Shown: positions 22,836 to 33,742, counted from the stretch's first letter. The stretch is DNA of 64,000 bases from Ctenosaura bakeri (GCA_948474755.1 CAOLHI010001314.1:62001-126000), one strand, 5' to 3'. Made by a program: numbers and translations. The notes: a model not told the origin generated them from the letters alone.

Positions 22836-23826
22836 GAGAAATATACAAGATTATGCTGGAGAGGATGTCAAGAAATTGGTACATATATGCATATGTGGTG
22901 GAATTGTAAAAAGAATGGAATTTTGGCAAAAGGTTTTTAAAGAGATAAAAGAGATTACAGGAGTAGTAATACCAGTATGTCCAAATATAGCGTTGTTGTC
23001 TATATATAATAAGGTTGAGTGTACTCAGGTAAGAAAAGAATTAATAACAAATTTGTTAATTGCAGCGAGATTAATAATAGCAAAAAAATGGAAAACAAAT
23101 GAAAAATTTCAAATAGAGGAATGGTATAAAGAAGTGTGGAAAATTGCAATTAATGATAAATTAACATGTAGAATTAGATTTATGAAAGGTTTAACAAAAG
23201 GGAATGATTTTGAGGAAATTTGGAAAATATATTTGGAAAAAGCTTTGATAAGAGATGGTAAAGCTACCCTATTACAAGAAGAATGGCAATTTTGGAAAGT
23301 GGATTAAATAAAAAGTTGGCTCTGGGGGGTGGGTATATATATATATATATATATTGTTTGGTTTTGTTTTGTATTTTTTATTTTTATTTTATATTACGCG
23401 TGTGTGTTAAACTTGTGATCTATTGATGAAATTGGATATGTAATGTTTAATTTTTAAAAGGAAAAAAAAAAGTTAAAAGTTAACTGGCTTTGAAGTAATA
23501 AGATTATAATTAATAATAGTAATAGGTTAAATGGAAGCCGAAAATATAGAATTAAGAATGAAACTATAATATTAAAAATGAATATAATGAAAATAAGAAT
23601 TAAAGATAGGTAACAAAAATGTATAAGCTGTATGATATGGAATAAGCTAAATAAGGTTATGATTTCAAGTGTAAAAGAGAAAAGAAAATAATGTAAGTTT
23701 ATGTTGTTTAAAGGAAAAAAAAATTTTTTTCTTTTTTTTCACTATTATGTATAACACATGGTGTTTAATTTTTTGCTTTTGTTTTCCAGTTATATAATCA
23801 ATAAAAAATTATTATTAAAAAAAAAA
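22836..23826 (+). mobile_element. 5'-truncated L1, right part with 3'UTR and poly(A)
   Basis: The L1 ORF2 C-terminus continues after the DIRS insertion: a CW-x2-C-type segment, then HMWWNCKK, a frameshift, then EFWQKVFKEIKEITG and AARLIIAKKWKT, stopping at 23305-23307. An AT-rich 3'UTR with a TA microsatellite follows, and a poly(A) at about 23817-23826. Joining left and right parts across the DIRS keeps the coding frame at the junction. The frameshift beyond it is an old L1 mutation. Confidence 0.87.
23334..23355. repeat. (TA)n microsatellite in L1 3'UTR
   Basis: About eleven TA units lie just after the L1 ORF2 stop. Confidence 0.9.
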
Positions 23827-23842
23827 GGAAATGGTTGGTCAT
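23827..23842 (+). repeat. L1 target-site duplication, right
   Basis: An exact copy of 16473-16488 immediately after the poly(A). Confidence 0.9.
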
Positions 23843-23986
23843 GTAAACAGTTTTGCTGCCTTTGACCACCCTTTAATGAAAGAGAATTTGTGAGGGACAG
23901 GAGCAGCATCTAAACGAGGAGACAGGACCAGCTTTACCATTAGATAAAGCATGAGTGTGTGTATGGGTGTGTATGTATGCTTGCCT

Positions 23987-24012
23987 ATCTGTCTGTCTGT
24001 CTGTCTGTCTCC
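23987..24012. repeat. (TCTG)n microsatellite
   Basis: About six TCTG units adjoin the 3' end of the 5S-derived SINE on the minus strand. Confidence 0.85.
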
Positions 24013-24226
24013 AAGTCCCCTGTCAACGGCAACCCATGCCTTTCATAGGGTTTTCTTAGGCAAGGAATACTCAGATGCAGTTTGCCAGTTCCTTCCTCTG
24101 AAATATAACCTACAACTCCCAGTATTTGTTGGCAGTCTCTCCTCTAAGTATTAACCAGGGCTGACTCTGCTTAGCTTCCAAGATCAGACAGGATCTGGTG
24201 TCTTTAGGGTATTCAGGCCTAGATAA
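24013..24226 (-). repeat. 5S rRNA-derived SINE
   Basis: Read on the minus strand, 24226-24137 resembles 5S rRNA, including its internal control region: GAAGCTAAGCAGAGTCAGCC then CTGGTTAATACTTAGA, preceded by a GATCTTGGAAG-type segment. The SINE body and tail continue to about 24013. The 5S part has diverged and lacks the 5S 3' end, so this is a SINE and not a functional 5S gene. Confidence 0.75.
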
Positions 24227-24502
24227 AGCATACCCTCCATCATTTCACCAATGAAAACTGGGGCACGTGCGGCCAACCGACATCAAAGTGTGGTCAAGAT
24301 AGCAAAAGTTATTGAGGAAGAACAGGCAAGCAAGGAGAGGCTACAGCAGTTTGCTTTTCTCCAAGCCAACTGGGAAGGGCAGCTTCTGCCCCATCCCATC
24401 CTCTCCCGCTGCTGAGTTAACTACGTGCAAACTGCTTTGGAACTCAACTTTGCCATGATTGAGGCAAGCTGAGGAGAAAGAGAGAAAGCAAGGGATTTTA
24501 AA

Positions 24503-25410
24503 AGCCGTGGTGGTGCAGTGAATTAAATGCCAGTACTGCAGCCACAGCGTTGTGAGTTCGATCCCGCCAGGCTCCAGGTCGACTCAGCCTTCCATCCTTT
24601 CGTAGGCTGGTAAAATGAGCACCCAGTTTGTTGGAGGCAATTAGCTAACACATTGTAAACCGCTTAGAGCAGTGGTTCTCAACCTGTGGGTTGAGACCCC
24701 TTTGGGGGTCGAATGACCCTTTCACAGGGGTCGCCTAAGACCATCGGAAAATACATATTTCCGATGGTCTTAGGCTGAATTTCCTCCTCGGTGGTGGTGC
24801 GCAAGCGCGAGCCATGTGCTCGTGTCCTCCTGCCCCCTGTTCCTTCTGAAATCACTCCCCTTCTCCACTACCAGGAGAACCTCCCGTGTGACGGGCCAGC
24901 TTGGGGAGGCAGCGGCAGCACGGGGGCAGGCCCCCTCCTCGCCACGGCCCCTGCCCCACTCGCCACAGAGAGGGTGCTGCAGAAGGGCCAGGGGGCCGCA
25001 AGGCGGCGCTTTTCCAGGGGGGCGAGCTGCGCCTGGCGCAAAAGACAAAAGGCGCTGGGATTCCTCCCTCCCCGTCCAGGGTCGACACTCTGGAAACTTT
25101 TCCCACACTGCCCCCCCAGCAGAAACGAGAGCAAAGCAGAAGCAGACCCCGGGGGGGTTCTTAGAGTTTTTTCCTGGGGAGATGTGCAGCTCCTCTTTCC
25201 CTCCCTGCCCGCCCCCCCATTCCTGGCTGGCAAGGCGGCCTTTGCCGGGGGGAGGCATTGTAAATAATAAATAAATAATTTTATGGTTGAGGGGTCACCA
25301 CAACATGAGGAACTGTATTAAAGGGTCGCGGCATTAGGAAGGTTGAGAACCACTGGCTTAGAGAGAGCTTAGCTGATAAGCGGTATAGAAATACACATGC
25401 TATTGCTATT
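24503..25410 (+). repeat. tRNA-derived SINE interrupted by a SPIN-like hAT element
   Basis: The A box (GGTGGTGCAGTGAATTAAATGC) and B box (GTTGTGAGTTCGATCCCG) are visible, then TGGTAAAATGAGCACCCAGT and ATTGTAAACCGCTTAGAG. The SPIN-like element follows at 24670-25355. The SINE resumes with GCTTAGAG and continues AGCTTAGCTGATAAGCGGTA to about 25410. Other copies are at 26795, 59624 and, on the minus strand, 62764. Confidence 0.85.
24670..25355 (+). mobile_element. SPIN-like hAT transposon, non-autonomous, copy 1 (686 bp)
   Basis: The ends CAGTGGTTCTCAACC and GGTTGAGAACCACTG are perfect inverted repeats flanked by an exact 8-bp duplication GCTTAGAG (24662-24669 and 25356-25363) with TA at its centre, as in the Buster group of hAT. 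The subterminal GACCATCGGAAA...TTTCCGATGGTC hairpin and the right end (GGTCACCACAACATGAGGAA) match what I recall of SPIN elements, which are known for horizontal transfer among tetrapods. No transposase is encoded. The interior from about 24841 to 25245 is an extra GC-rich segment that the shorter copy 2 lacks. Confidence 0.82.
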
Positions 25411-26794
25411 GCTAAGCAGCTGAAAAGGTGGAATCCCTGCATGCATTCCAAGCTTCGTCACTGGGATTAGGCAGGATTACCCTGCCATATTGGAACAAGT
25501 GGAAGGTGTGGGCAAAGTGAGGCAGCTGCTTCAGGAGGTGGATTTGGGGAACAAGAAGAGTAGTGACCAAATACATGCTATGCGGCCTATATTGAGTCCT
25601 GGTTCAATCTGCTGCCCTCAAGTGGGGTGGAGTGCGCTGCCAATGTGGAAGTGGTAATTCAGCTCCCTGCCTAGTTGTCCTCACAACATAGGTGGCAGAG
25701 GAGGTGTAAGCAGTAAAAGAATACACACAAAATGGACAGTGCTTCCCAGCTTTTCCCTGTTCTAGTCTGCAGGGCTACTAGAAATTCAGTGCCCTGGACA
25801 CTTCAATTCACTGATGATTAAATGTCCAAGCTAAAGGAACTCTTTCTGTCTTTCTCTGCATTTGCCAAACTAAAGTTCCTCCATTTCGAATTCTAGGGAA
25901 CTTTAAAGATTGTTCCTGTTCTCAGCCTCTTGCCCTACTTAAAATTATTTCGACATGAATTGGCAGAGTCAACACCTGGGTTTCCAGCGCTCACTGTAAC
26001 AATATTTCTTATATTTCCCTGATGAGTGAATACATGTGTGATTCAAGGTTCATTATTGATTGTTAACCAGAAGTTACTTTATTATCAACCACGCATCAGG
26101 ATTTTAGTCCTGGGAAAGCAAATATGCTTGCACACGCACTGTATTTTTTATGAAATCATTATTATCCCAAATCTATAACCCCCCCCCTTTTTTTTTTACA
26201 ATAAGAGGTCCTTCTCTTTGCTCATGTAAGGCATGGTTTTGACTGCGTTCTTCCTCAAGCAAGGGAAGTCCTTTTGGCCAAAGTTGGGAACTTTTCCAGG
26301 CTGATTCAGAGCTCACCTGCAATCGTGTAGTTGGGGTAGTCCGTGCAGACCTTATATTTTAGATCTGGCCCTACATGATTTTTTAGGGTTTGTGGGTAAC
26401 CCTGACAATTTTGGAGAGTTAGGGGGTAACCCTTACAGAGGCACCGTTTTGTACTTTAGCCCAGCTCAGAGTGGCCTCAAGAGTCTGGGGCAAAGGACAA
26501 GATGGCGCCTCCTCCAACTTCCAAGTTGAGATGGCAATTAGGCATGCAGCTGGATTATTACTTCTCACATTAAAATTGAGGTAGGCACCCCCTTTAGTTC
26601 CCACCTTTGGAAAGGGAAACAAGGTATCTTTGTCCCTATGATCATCAAAGTATTTTCAAATACCTGTTTCTCTGTCAGCATAGGTTGCTCTAAAGGTTTC
26701 TGACTCCTGTAAGGCATGGGGTTCCTCAGTTCTTCCCCCCATTATGTGGTGGGACGAAAATGTTCACTTCATTAACCGCCCCCTCCGTGAAACA
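25411..26794. other. Unassigned intergenic stretch
   Basis: No gene or named repeat was recognised. A C8/T9 homopolymer junction lies near 26180-26199. Confidence 0.4.
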
Positions 26795-27053
26795 GGCCCT
26801 GGTGGCGCAGTGGTTAAATGCTGGTACTGCAGCCAGAAGGTTGTGAGTTCAATCCTGCCGGGCTCCAGGTTGACTCAGCCTTCCATCCTTCCACAGATTG
26901 GTAAAATGAGTACCCAGCTTGTTGGGGGCAATTAGCTAAAAAACACACATTATAAACCGCTTAGCTGATAAGCGGTATAGAAATACATGCTATTTGTAAT
27001 GTATTTCATGTTGTTCTCCGCCTCGATCTGTGTGGAGAGGCGGGATACAAATA

Positions 27054-27104
<51 letters not shown>

Positions 27105-27142
27105 TACTACTACTACTGCTACTACTACTACTACTACTACTA
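26795..27142 (+). repeat. tRNA-derived SINE with (AAT)n and (ACT)n tail
   Basis: It starts GCCCTGGTGGCGCAGTGG (A box), with B box GTTGTGAGTTCAATCCTG, then AAACCGCTTAGCTGATAAGC and GAGAGGCGGGATACAAATAA. The tail is an AAT microsatellite (about 27053-27104) that changes to an ACT microsatellite (to about 27142). Confidence 0.88.
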
Positions 27143-27178
27143 CAGAGGACACACTGGAAAGCAAGCAGAAAAGACTAT

Positions 27179-27668
27179 AGCCCTTTCCGCACAAGGCTGA
27201 TAACGCAGTAGGATTGTATTGTCGCTTTTACATCTGCATGTTAAACTGGTTTGACGTTGTTCTGTCCTCCATGGATCCGCGCGAGTTGAGGTCTTAGCGC
27301 GGTTAACATTGAAACAGATGTATTGTAAAAAGGGAAAAACTCTGAAATACACCAGCCAAACCATTTCTGCTGCATTTTTTCCTACGTGCGGAAGCATTAC
27401 ATCGATTCATACACTTGCGCTAAAACATAGCAATGGTTTCTACAATTTTTTTTAAAAAAATTGACCCATCAGCGGCGGCGGGGTGGAGCGAGGGAGAGGA
27501 ATAGGAGTTCCGCGAGAATTGATGATGCGGAAGCTACAAACGGTTTTCTCTGCTTTACTTCAATAGAAACCGGAGAGCGTGCAGACAGGAATCAGGGTAA
27601 GTTGGAGTTAAAAACACTGTTCATGACACACAGTGAAACACTCCTCCATTCTAGCGCAGAAATGGCCT
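27179..27668. mobile_element. Possible Harbinger-like MITE
   Basis: The left end AGCCCTTTCCGCAC and the right end GCGCAGAAATGGCCT resemble the termini of the other GGCC-type MITEs here. Flanking duplication is not clean. The interior is moderately CpG-rich, has an internal TTTTTTAAAAAAATTG-type palindrome, and carries no ORF of interest. Confidence 0.4.
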
Positions 27669-28283
27669 AAGATTTGGGCCCTCAACAAAAATTGAAACAA
27701 TGGAGACGGCCGGCCGCTGATTAAAACAAAAAATGTGGATATGTTTTGAGGGAAAGACCAGCCAGTCAAATGCCATCAGAGTGGGCTTGCCTTTTTTGGC
27801 AGCTCGCCTTAGCCATGTTCTGCATAGTGAGGCAGTTACAATTTTCTTTACCACGGACCACCTTTAAATACCTTTAGTTGCCATGGACCACCAAGTCTTG
27901 ACTCCAAATGCATCGATTATTTATTCAGACTTTGCTCATTGGGGGTCTTCTAATTTAGAGAGCAGGGAGGAATAAGTGTGCAGAAGTAGCAAACGCTGAG
28001 TAAATGTTTTGTTATCAGTTGTTTTCATAACTTTTTAACAGTTTGAGATGTTGTAATGAAACTTTGTGCAAATGATATCTATCAGCGGTAAAGGACTCCC
28101 GCTGTTTGAGATGAATGTATCGCCATCCGTCTGTCTGTCTGCCTTTCTTTATTTCTGTTTTAACCATAAAAGCTCGTAACATTTCTTCAAGCCTCTGTGG
28201 ACCCCAGTGAGGACCCCATGGCCTGTGGCGGTCTGCAGACCACCGGTTAAGAACGACTGATATACTGCTATAATTGTATAGAG

Positions 28284-28560
28284 CAGTGGTTCTCAACCTT
28301 CCTAATGCCGCAACCCTTTAATACAGTTCCTCATGTTGTGGTGACCCCCAACCATAAAATTATTTATTTATTATTTACAATGCCTCCCCAAAGGGGGCAG
28401 GAGGACGTGAGTGCATGGCTCGTGCTTGCGCACCACCACCGAGGAGGGAATGGAGCCTAAGACCATCAGAAATACGTGTTTTCTGATGGTCTTATGCGAC
28501 CCCTGTGAAAGGATTGTTCGACCCCCAAAGGGGTCGCGACCCACAGGTTGAGAACCGCTG
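28284..28560 (-). mobile_element. SPIN-like hAT transposon, copy 2 (277 bp)
   Basis: This is the same family as 24670-25355 but inverted. It has ends CAGTGGTTCTCAACC and GGTTGAGAACCGCTG and an exact 8-bp duplication GTATAGAG (28276-28283, 28561-28568). It contains the GACCATCAGAAA...TTTCTGATGGTC hairpin. It lacks the GC-rich block of copy 1: the flanks of that block (CCTCCTGCCCCC and GGGGAGGCATTG) are adjacent here. Confidence 0.82.
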
Positions 28561-28679
28561 GTATAGAGTAATATCAGTGAAGGAAACTGTGCAAAATCAG
28601 GTCCCTGCTGCAACCAGCATACAATATAAATGTTGAGGGTGGTCCGGGGGAAAAGGCCAGAGTTAAAGAACACTTGAAA

Positions 28680-28875
28680 CCAAGATTTGAATCCTCTGCT
28701 CAGTCGGAGAAACCCACTGGGTGGTTTTGTCGCACTCGCTCAGCCTTAGTCACACTCTCTCAGCCTCAGAGGAAGGCAAGGCAAGACCTTCCTGAAAATG
28801 GCCAAGAAGATAGGTTTGCCCTAAGTGGGAAATGTCTTGAAGGCACACGACAGCAGCAGCAAGAACAAACTTAAG
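28680..28875 (+). repeat. tRNA-derived SINE
   Basis: It has the GAGAAACCCACTGGGTGG block, then CTCTCTCAGCCTCAGAGGAA and the tail CTTGAAGGCACACGACAGCA. The head is degenerate. Confidence 0.7.
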
Positions 28876-28967
28876 AACTTTCTCCACTATCAGGGGCTGT
28901 AATAAAGCATTTCCCCCTCATTATGTGAAGAAATTTACTCCTCTTCAAGCACATTAGGCCAAAATTG

Positions 28968-29147
28968 GGGCATTTCCACACTAGACTTTTATAGTGCTAT
29001 GATTCCACTTTCAACATCCTATGGAATCCTGGGGTTTGCAGTTTAGGGAGGGGCTGGCCGGACCCTCCCGAAACTGCAAACCCCAGGATTCCATAGGATG
29101 TTGAAAGTGGAATCATAGCGCTATAACAGGCTAGTGTGGAAATGGCG
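28968..29147. mobile_element. Fold-back MITE
   Basis: Two inverted arms of about 85 bp meet at about 29055. They contain CCACTTTCAACATCCTATGG and GGGGTTTGCAGTTTAGGGAG on the left and their inverses on the right. Ends GGGGCATTTCCACACTAG and CTAGTGTGGAAATGGCG are diverged from GGCCATTTCC. Confidence 0.85.
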
Positions 29148-29919
29148 CTCGTTTAGCCCATCAAGCACCATAAGAGATTGAACTCATACTTAATTAAACA
29201 TTTGAAAGATGTTAAAACATGTCTATTTATTAAAACTTTTGACTGTTTTTATCCATTTTGTACATTCCATGGTTTTAAATGGCTTAAAGGGTTTTCATTT
29301 CTCAGATTGTTTAATGCATTTGTAAACTGTAAACTTTTTTGTTTAACTGCTTCACATTTTAAATTGTTTTAAAACTGTTCCACTTGATTGTACCAGATGC
29401 CATCTCGAGATCCTCAGATATAGGGCAGGGTAGAAATATTTTAATAAAGAAATAATAAAGAATTAATCTGACACTTGCGTTTTCATTGGTGAGGTGCCGA
29501 ACTTGCTCTTGGAAGGCAGCAACGCTGCTGTTCTTGCGATCGTTTCCAACATCCATGAAGAGTGATGGAGGTGGTGTTCAGCTGCCAGAAGAAAATCCTG
29601 GGAGAAACCAAGAAGAAAGGTGCCTGGTGTGTCTCCCAAGATCCCTTCCCTGCCCAGCCAGGGTTGCTATCAACTCTGGTTGTTAACAGGTGTGGCTTTT
29701 GCCTGGTTAAAAAAACAGAGAAAGAAAAGAGACGATGACCTGGTCCCTTAGGAAGCACCAGGAGAAACACGAACCTTGGCTCTTTCCGGGTAACAACGAA
29801 AGCTAAAGCAAATCCAACTTGAATTTGATTTCTCTGTGTGTTTCTTTAATTCATTGCATAGCCTGCCCTGCTACAAAAATATCACACAGGGTGGCTACCA
29901 ATGATAAAACACAGTTTGA
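29148..29919. other. Unassigned, AT-rich, possible LINE remnant
   Basis: The segment at 29160-29460 (GTTAAAACATGTCTATTTAT ... AGGGCAGGGTAGAAATATTT) resembles the 3' end of an old squamate LINE, but the family is not assignable. The rest is unassigned. Confidence 0.35.
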
Positions 29920-30000
29920 AAATAAACTGCAAACCCCAGGATTCCATAGGATGTTGAAAGTGGAATAATAGCACTATAACAGTCTAGTGTGGAAATGGCC
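29920..30000. mobile_element. Fold-back MITE, right half only
   Basis: It runs from AAACTGCAAACCCCAGGATT to AGTGTGGAAATGGCC. The left arm is absent. Confidence 0.75.
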
Positions 30001-30896
30001 ATGGTTTCAGACCAGCTGATGAGGTCAGGCCAGAAATGTGGGGAGTGGGTGCCAGGATCAGGGCCACCATGTCTCCCTCCACACCCTTGAACCCTCACAT
30101 GTTCAGAGGAATTCTTGCAGAAAGCTCCAGGCTTGAAACATACGAAAACTGGAGACTTCCTGGCCGCTATGGCAGCCTCACTTTGTATTACTTAAATAAC
30201 TTCTGAGTGGTACTTCACCCACATGTGACCTCATTTCCCACTACTGAAAATTATCCTCCATTACTTGATTAGATTAATAGACCTTTATTTGAGATAATGC
30301 CTCTTCAGGCACCCGGGTAAGATGCTCTTAAGCAGTGCATTAATACCTGAAAATAATGGATATTTTCCCTCTTACCGTATTACAATTTGCAATAATCATA
30401 GCTATTGTGCTTTTGTTGCACTCCTTTTACCACTGAAGTGAGAAGAGTTGGAGCCTAACATAATGAGTTTCCTTGCCTTTTCAAAAAAGCAGAATCTGTT
30501 GAACTTCAAGTCTTAAGCTTGGGTGGCTTATAGGTCAAAACTGTTGGTTTCTCTAGGATTTGAGAAGATTAAAAAATATGAATTTTCCATATTAAAATGG
30601 GTGACTGTTAACTGATTGCTCACAAGAAGGGAGTGCGTAGGTTTCTAATTTCTTATCCCTTAGGCTGAAATCCTCTACACATTCCCCCGCAAGCTAGCCA
30701 CTTGTGTAGGAACATGGGATGTGGTGGCGAGTTGCCCCGGGCGGCAATGTTTTTTGGGTATCCCGGCCCATAGCCACACCCTTGTGTGCCCTGGCCATGC
30801 CCACACACGCCGCAGCCATGCCCCTGCACACAGTGGACCCACCCCTCATGCTGTAGTCCTGCCCCCCCGCCCCACACCAAGCTCCTTCATACTCAG
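30001..30896. other. Unassigned intergenic stretch
   Basis: No gene or named repeat is seen. A C-rich segment at 30760-30890 gives low-complexity open frames that I do not consider coding. Confidence 0.4.
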
Positions 30897-31096
30897 GGCC
30901 TTTCCACACTACCCTGTTATAGTCCTACTATTCCACTTGCAACCTCCTATGGAATCCTGGGGTTTGCAGTTTAGGGAGGGGCCTTTAGCATTCTCAGCCA
31001 GAGAGCTCTTTGGCCTCAGGAAACTACAAACCCCAGAATTCCACAGGATGCTGAAAGTGGAATAATTGCACTATAGCAGGGTAGTGCGGAAAGGCC
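30897..31096. mobile_element. Fold-back MITE
   Basis: It has ends GGCCTTTCCACACTAC and GTAGTGCGGAAAGGCC. The arms are separated by a short loop containing ATTCTCAGCCAGAGAGCTCT. This longer-loop form is also seen at 33743-33942 and 38865-39066. Confidence 0.87.
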
Positions 31097-31424
31097 CTAA
31101 GTCAGAGTTCCTTAGGTGCAGGCATGAACAAGCCTATGCTCTTCAGTCACACTTTTTTTTCCACTCTTGGCTCAGAAACAAAGGCTTGGATGCAGCCGTG
31201 CGTTGGATGAACAGAAATAGTGGGCACAACACATTAGAAAATGTGTGTGCTTATTTGTTACCAAACTGACTTACAAAATCAGCTTTTGAACATGATGTTG
31301 AGTCAACACAAGGGGTTGTACAGAGTAAGAACAGTTTAAATTAAAAGGATAAAAACATTAAAAAGAAAACCACCTAAAAGTTTTAAAACAATAGCAGGAC
31401 TTCAGGTGCTCTTAACAAAATGCT

Positions 31425-31580
31425 TTGTCGTTGCTGTTGTTGTGTGCCTTTAAATTGTTTCAGACTTATGGCAACCCCAGGATGGCCCTATAATTACAAG
31501 GAAAACAAGCAAGCAGCTAAGGCAACCTCCTTGGTTCAATACCAGATATGTTGATATCTGATTTATCCAGAGACTGGACT
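31425..31580 (-). repeat. SINE tail fragment
   Basis: On the minus strand this is the CACAACAACAGCAACGAC-type tail with the GTCGCCATAAGTC-like block (here GGTTGCCATAAGTCTG). Confidence 0.6.
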
Positions 31581-31584
31581 GTAA

Positions 31585-32290
31585 TACAGTCAATCAATCA
31601 ATTTGTTTATTTATGGTCATAGACCAAATAAAAATACATTAACAAGTTACCATAAAATGATAAAATAATACTAATACACAATTACAGTTACAGCTAAAAT
31701 TCACATCATACATACACACATTGTCTATAGGTGCACTAAGTATATTATATTTATATCAGAAGTTCAAGAGAGGTAAAATTTTATGGATTAAGTAATCAAA
31801 GGTACCTAGAAATTATTAAATTATAATATTATTTGTATTATTTGTCTATGGGGCACAACGGCAGAGGCACAAAACCTACCCACCTTCTCTGTAATTTGTG
31901 GACCCAAATCAACAAGCAAGAGAGATAAATAAAATCCTCCTGATCTAAAACTGGGGCTATTGGAGCGATTAAAATGGAACGAGCACCTCGATAAAACAGA
32001 TAAAACATGCCCAAGAGATTCTAATGTTGCATTGGAGCATGGGCAAGTGCGCTTCTCATACGGACTCTTTTTGTACTTGCCTTCCAAAAAGGCTGTTGGA
32101 AGCACATTAAAATGTGTTGCCGTAAAAGCAGATCTAAATTTGGGAACTATTAATTTAGTGAAATAAGTGAGGCAATCAGACGATACCGCTATAGAACTGG
32201 GATGCTTCTATTTCAACTCTCATTTTTTGCAGGTCAATATCCCAAATGTGCTGCTTCAAGGCTGATTTGGCCCGTTTGTGACTGTAATAA
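31585..32290 (-). mobile_element. LINE 3' fragment, clade not determined
   Basis: On the minus strand the last part encodes KRTCPCSNATLESLGHVL and LGPQITEKVGRFCASAV, a cysteine/histidine motif and tail seen at the C-terminus of some LINE polymerases. The 3' end is CCATAAATAAACAAATTGAT followed by TTGA repeats (31585-31600 on the + strand). Stops interrupt the frame. Confidence 0.5.
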
Positions 32291-32519
32291 AGAAAGTATC
32301 CTTTACAACAAGGGTGGGCAACGTGAAAAATCTGGAAACGTGGTTTCTGATCTTGATCTGTGATTTCACAACTGCAGGGAGACCCTCCACTGTTGAAGAT
32401 TGTAACTTTTCACGCTGACATTGAGGTCATGTTTCGTGTTTGACTTACGAAGCATTCAAAATTTTTGCAGAAAAAAATTGAAATGCTGCCAAATTTTACG
32501 TCTTTTAAAAGCTCCTTTT

Positions 32520-33026
32520 TCTGAATATAAAGAAATATTGGAGAATATTATTATATATGATAACAACTGCACGTATTGAATACGCCAAGGTATGGAAAAC
32601 ACAGCAAATGCCTACAGTAGAACAATGGTGGGGAACCTTTATTGAAAATAAAAACGCTGACATAGTCTCTCAAAGACTGAAAGGGAAATCAGATGATGAA
32701 ATTCAGAAAGAATGGCAAATTGTAGGTGATTGCTGGGTGACCTTTGATAGAAGTCTATAATTCATGGTAATATGTGGAAAAATTTCATTGTGATGATTAC
32801 GGCAGATATCATGAAGCAGGAATATGGTAATGGAAATGCTATGTACTAACGTGTAAAATGGCTGGAAAATGCAGTACAATGATATAACAATGTTAAGAGA
32901 TTTTGGAAATGAAGTCTAGATCAGTTTGGAAGATTCAAGAAATAATTCATGTGAAATAGCAATAATAATATTGTTATTTTAATTGTGAAACTTTAATAAA
33001 ATGATATTATAAAAAAAAAAAAAAAA
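32520..33026 (+). mobile_element. 5'-truncated L1 fragment with poly(A)
   Basis: It encodes the end of L1 ORF2 (TTARIEYAKVWKTQQMPT, VEQWWGTFIENKN), a stop at 32758-32760, an AT-rich 3'UTR and a 16-bp poly(A) at 33011-33026. It is a different subfamily from the L1 at 16489. No clear target duplication was found. Confidence 0.75.
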
Positions 33027-33159
33027 CTCATTTTTCGGTGCTGTCGGTGAAAATTCTCCTTTCCCACTAGGTCCTATTGACTGATGCTCTGTTCTGCCTC
33101 CGAAAGGGAGATGCTGCTTCAGGCTGTGACATGAAAAGGCAACAATTTATAGATATAAA

Positions 33160-33235
33160 TGCTGGTTGTTATCGTGTACCTTCAAGTTGTTTCCGACTGG
33201 GCTTTCTTGGCAAGATTTGTGCCTGTAAATGCACA
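33160..33235 (-). repeat. SINE fragment
   Basis: On the minus strand it reads CAAATCTTGCCAAGAAAGCC then GTCGGAAACAACTTGAAGGT, the end of the common SINE. Confidence 0.6.
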
Positions 33236-33742
33236 GTATTTTTCTTTCTTTCTTCTCTTTTTATAGCTAATGCTATACAAAGAACAATACCTTCCTTCCT
33301 CCACCCCAAACATGTGGTTTTGGCATCCTGTCTGCAGCTTAATTTGATGTAACGTTCTGTCCTGCCACAGTCTGCAGAGAGAAACAGAAATGATGACCTA
33401 AAATTCTCTGCCCAATATGTGTTCCGCAGTCTTCTAATCATTCTTCATAAAAGTTGACATTCTTTGCAGAATTCAGTTTTGCATGCCTTGATATGATGAT
33501 GATTTTTCAAAGTTTAAGATCCTTTCCAACTGTCCCGATTTAGCCGCGACAGTCCTGATGACATTTCTGTTCTGATGACAGTTCTGGCATCCCACTTTTC
33601 AGTGTTTTTAAAGTGTGTCAGTTTTTCTTTCCTCCTCCTACACTCCCCCTCTATCCTCAACTTACTTCTGTTGCTGCAAACTGAGTTTGCACTCAATTAA
33701 TTCAGTAGTGGGAAGAGAAGAGGAAAGGGGGCAGAATATTGT

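Noticed and set aside
22804..23307. 167-codon open frame starting in the DIRS right end
   Set aside because: Its start lies in the DIRS terminal repeat; the rest is the L1 ORF2 C-terminus. Not a host gene.
24137..24226. Functional 5S rRNA gene
   Set aside because: Several substitutions in the control region and no 5S 3' end with terminator; joined to a SINE body.
24770..25274. Open frames of 120-160 codons in several frames of the GC-rich SPIN interior
   Set aside because: Overlapping low-complexity frames on both strands with no domain; expected by chance at this GC content.
27053..27142. Repeat array resembling CRISPR
   Set aside because: Simple trinucleotide microsatellites in a SINE tail of a vertebrate genome; no spacers.
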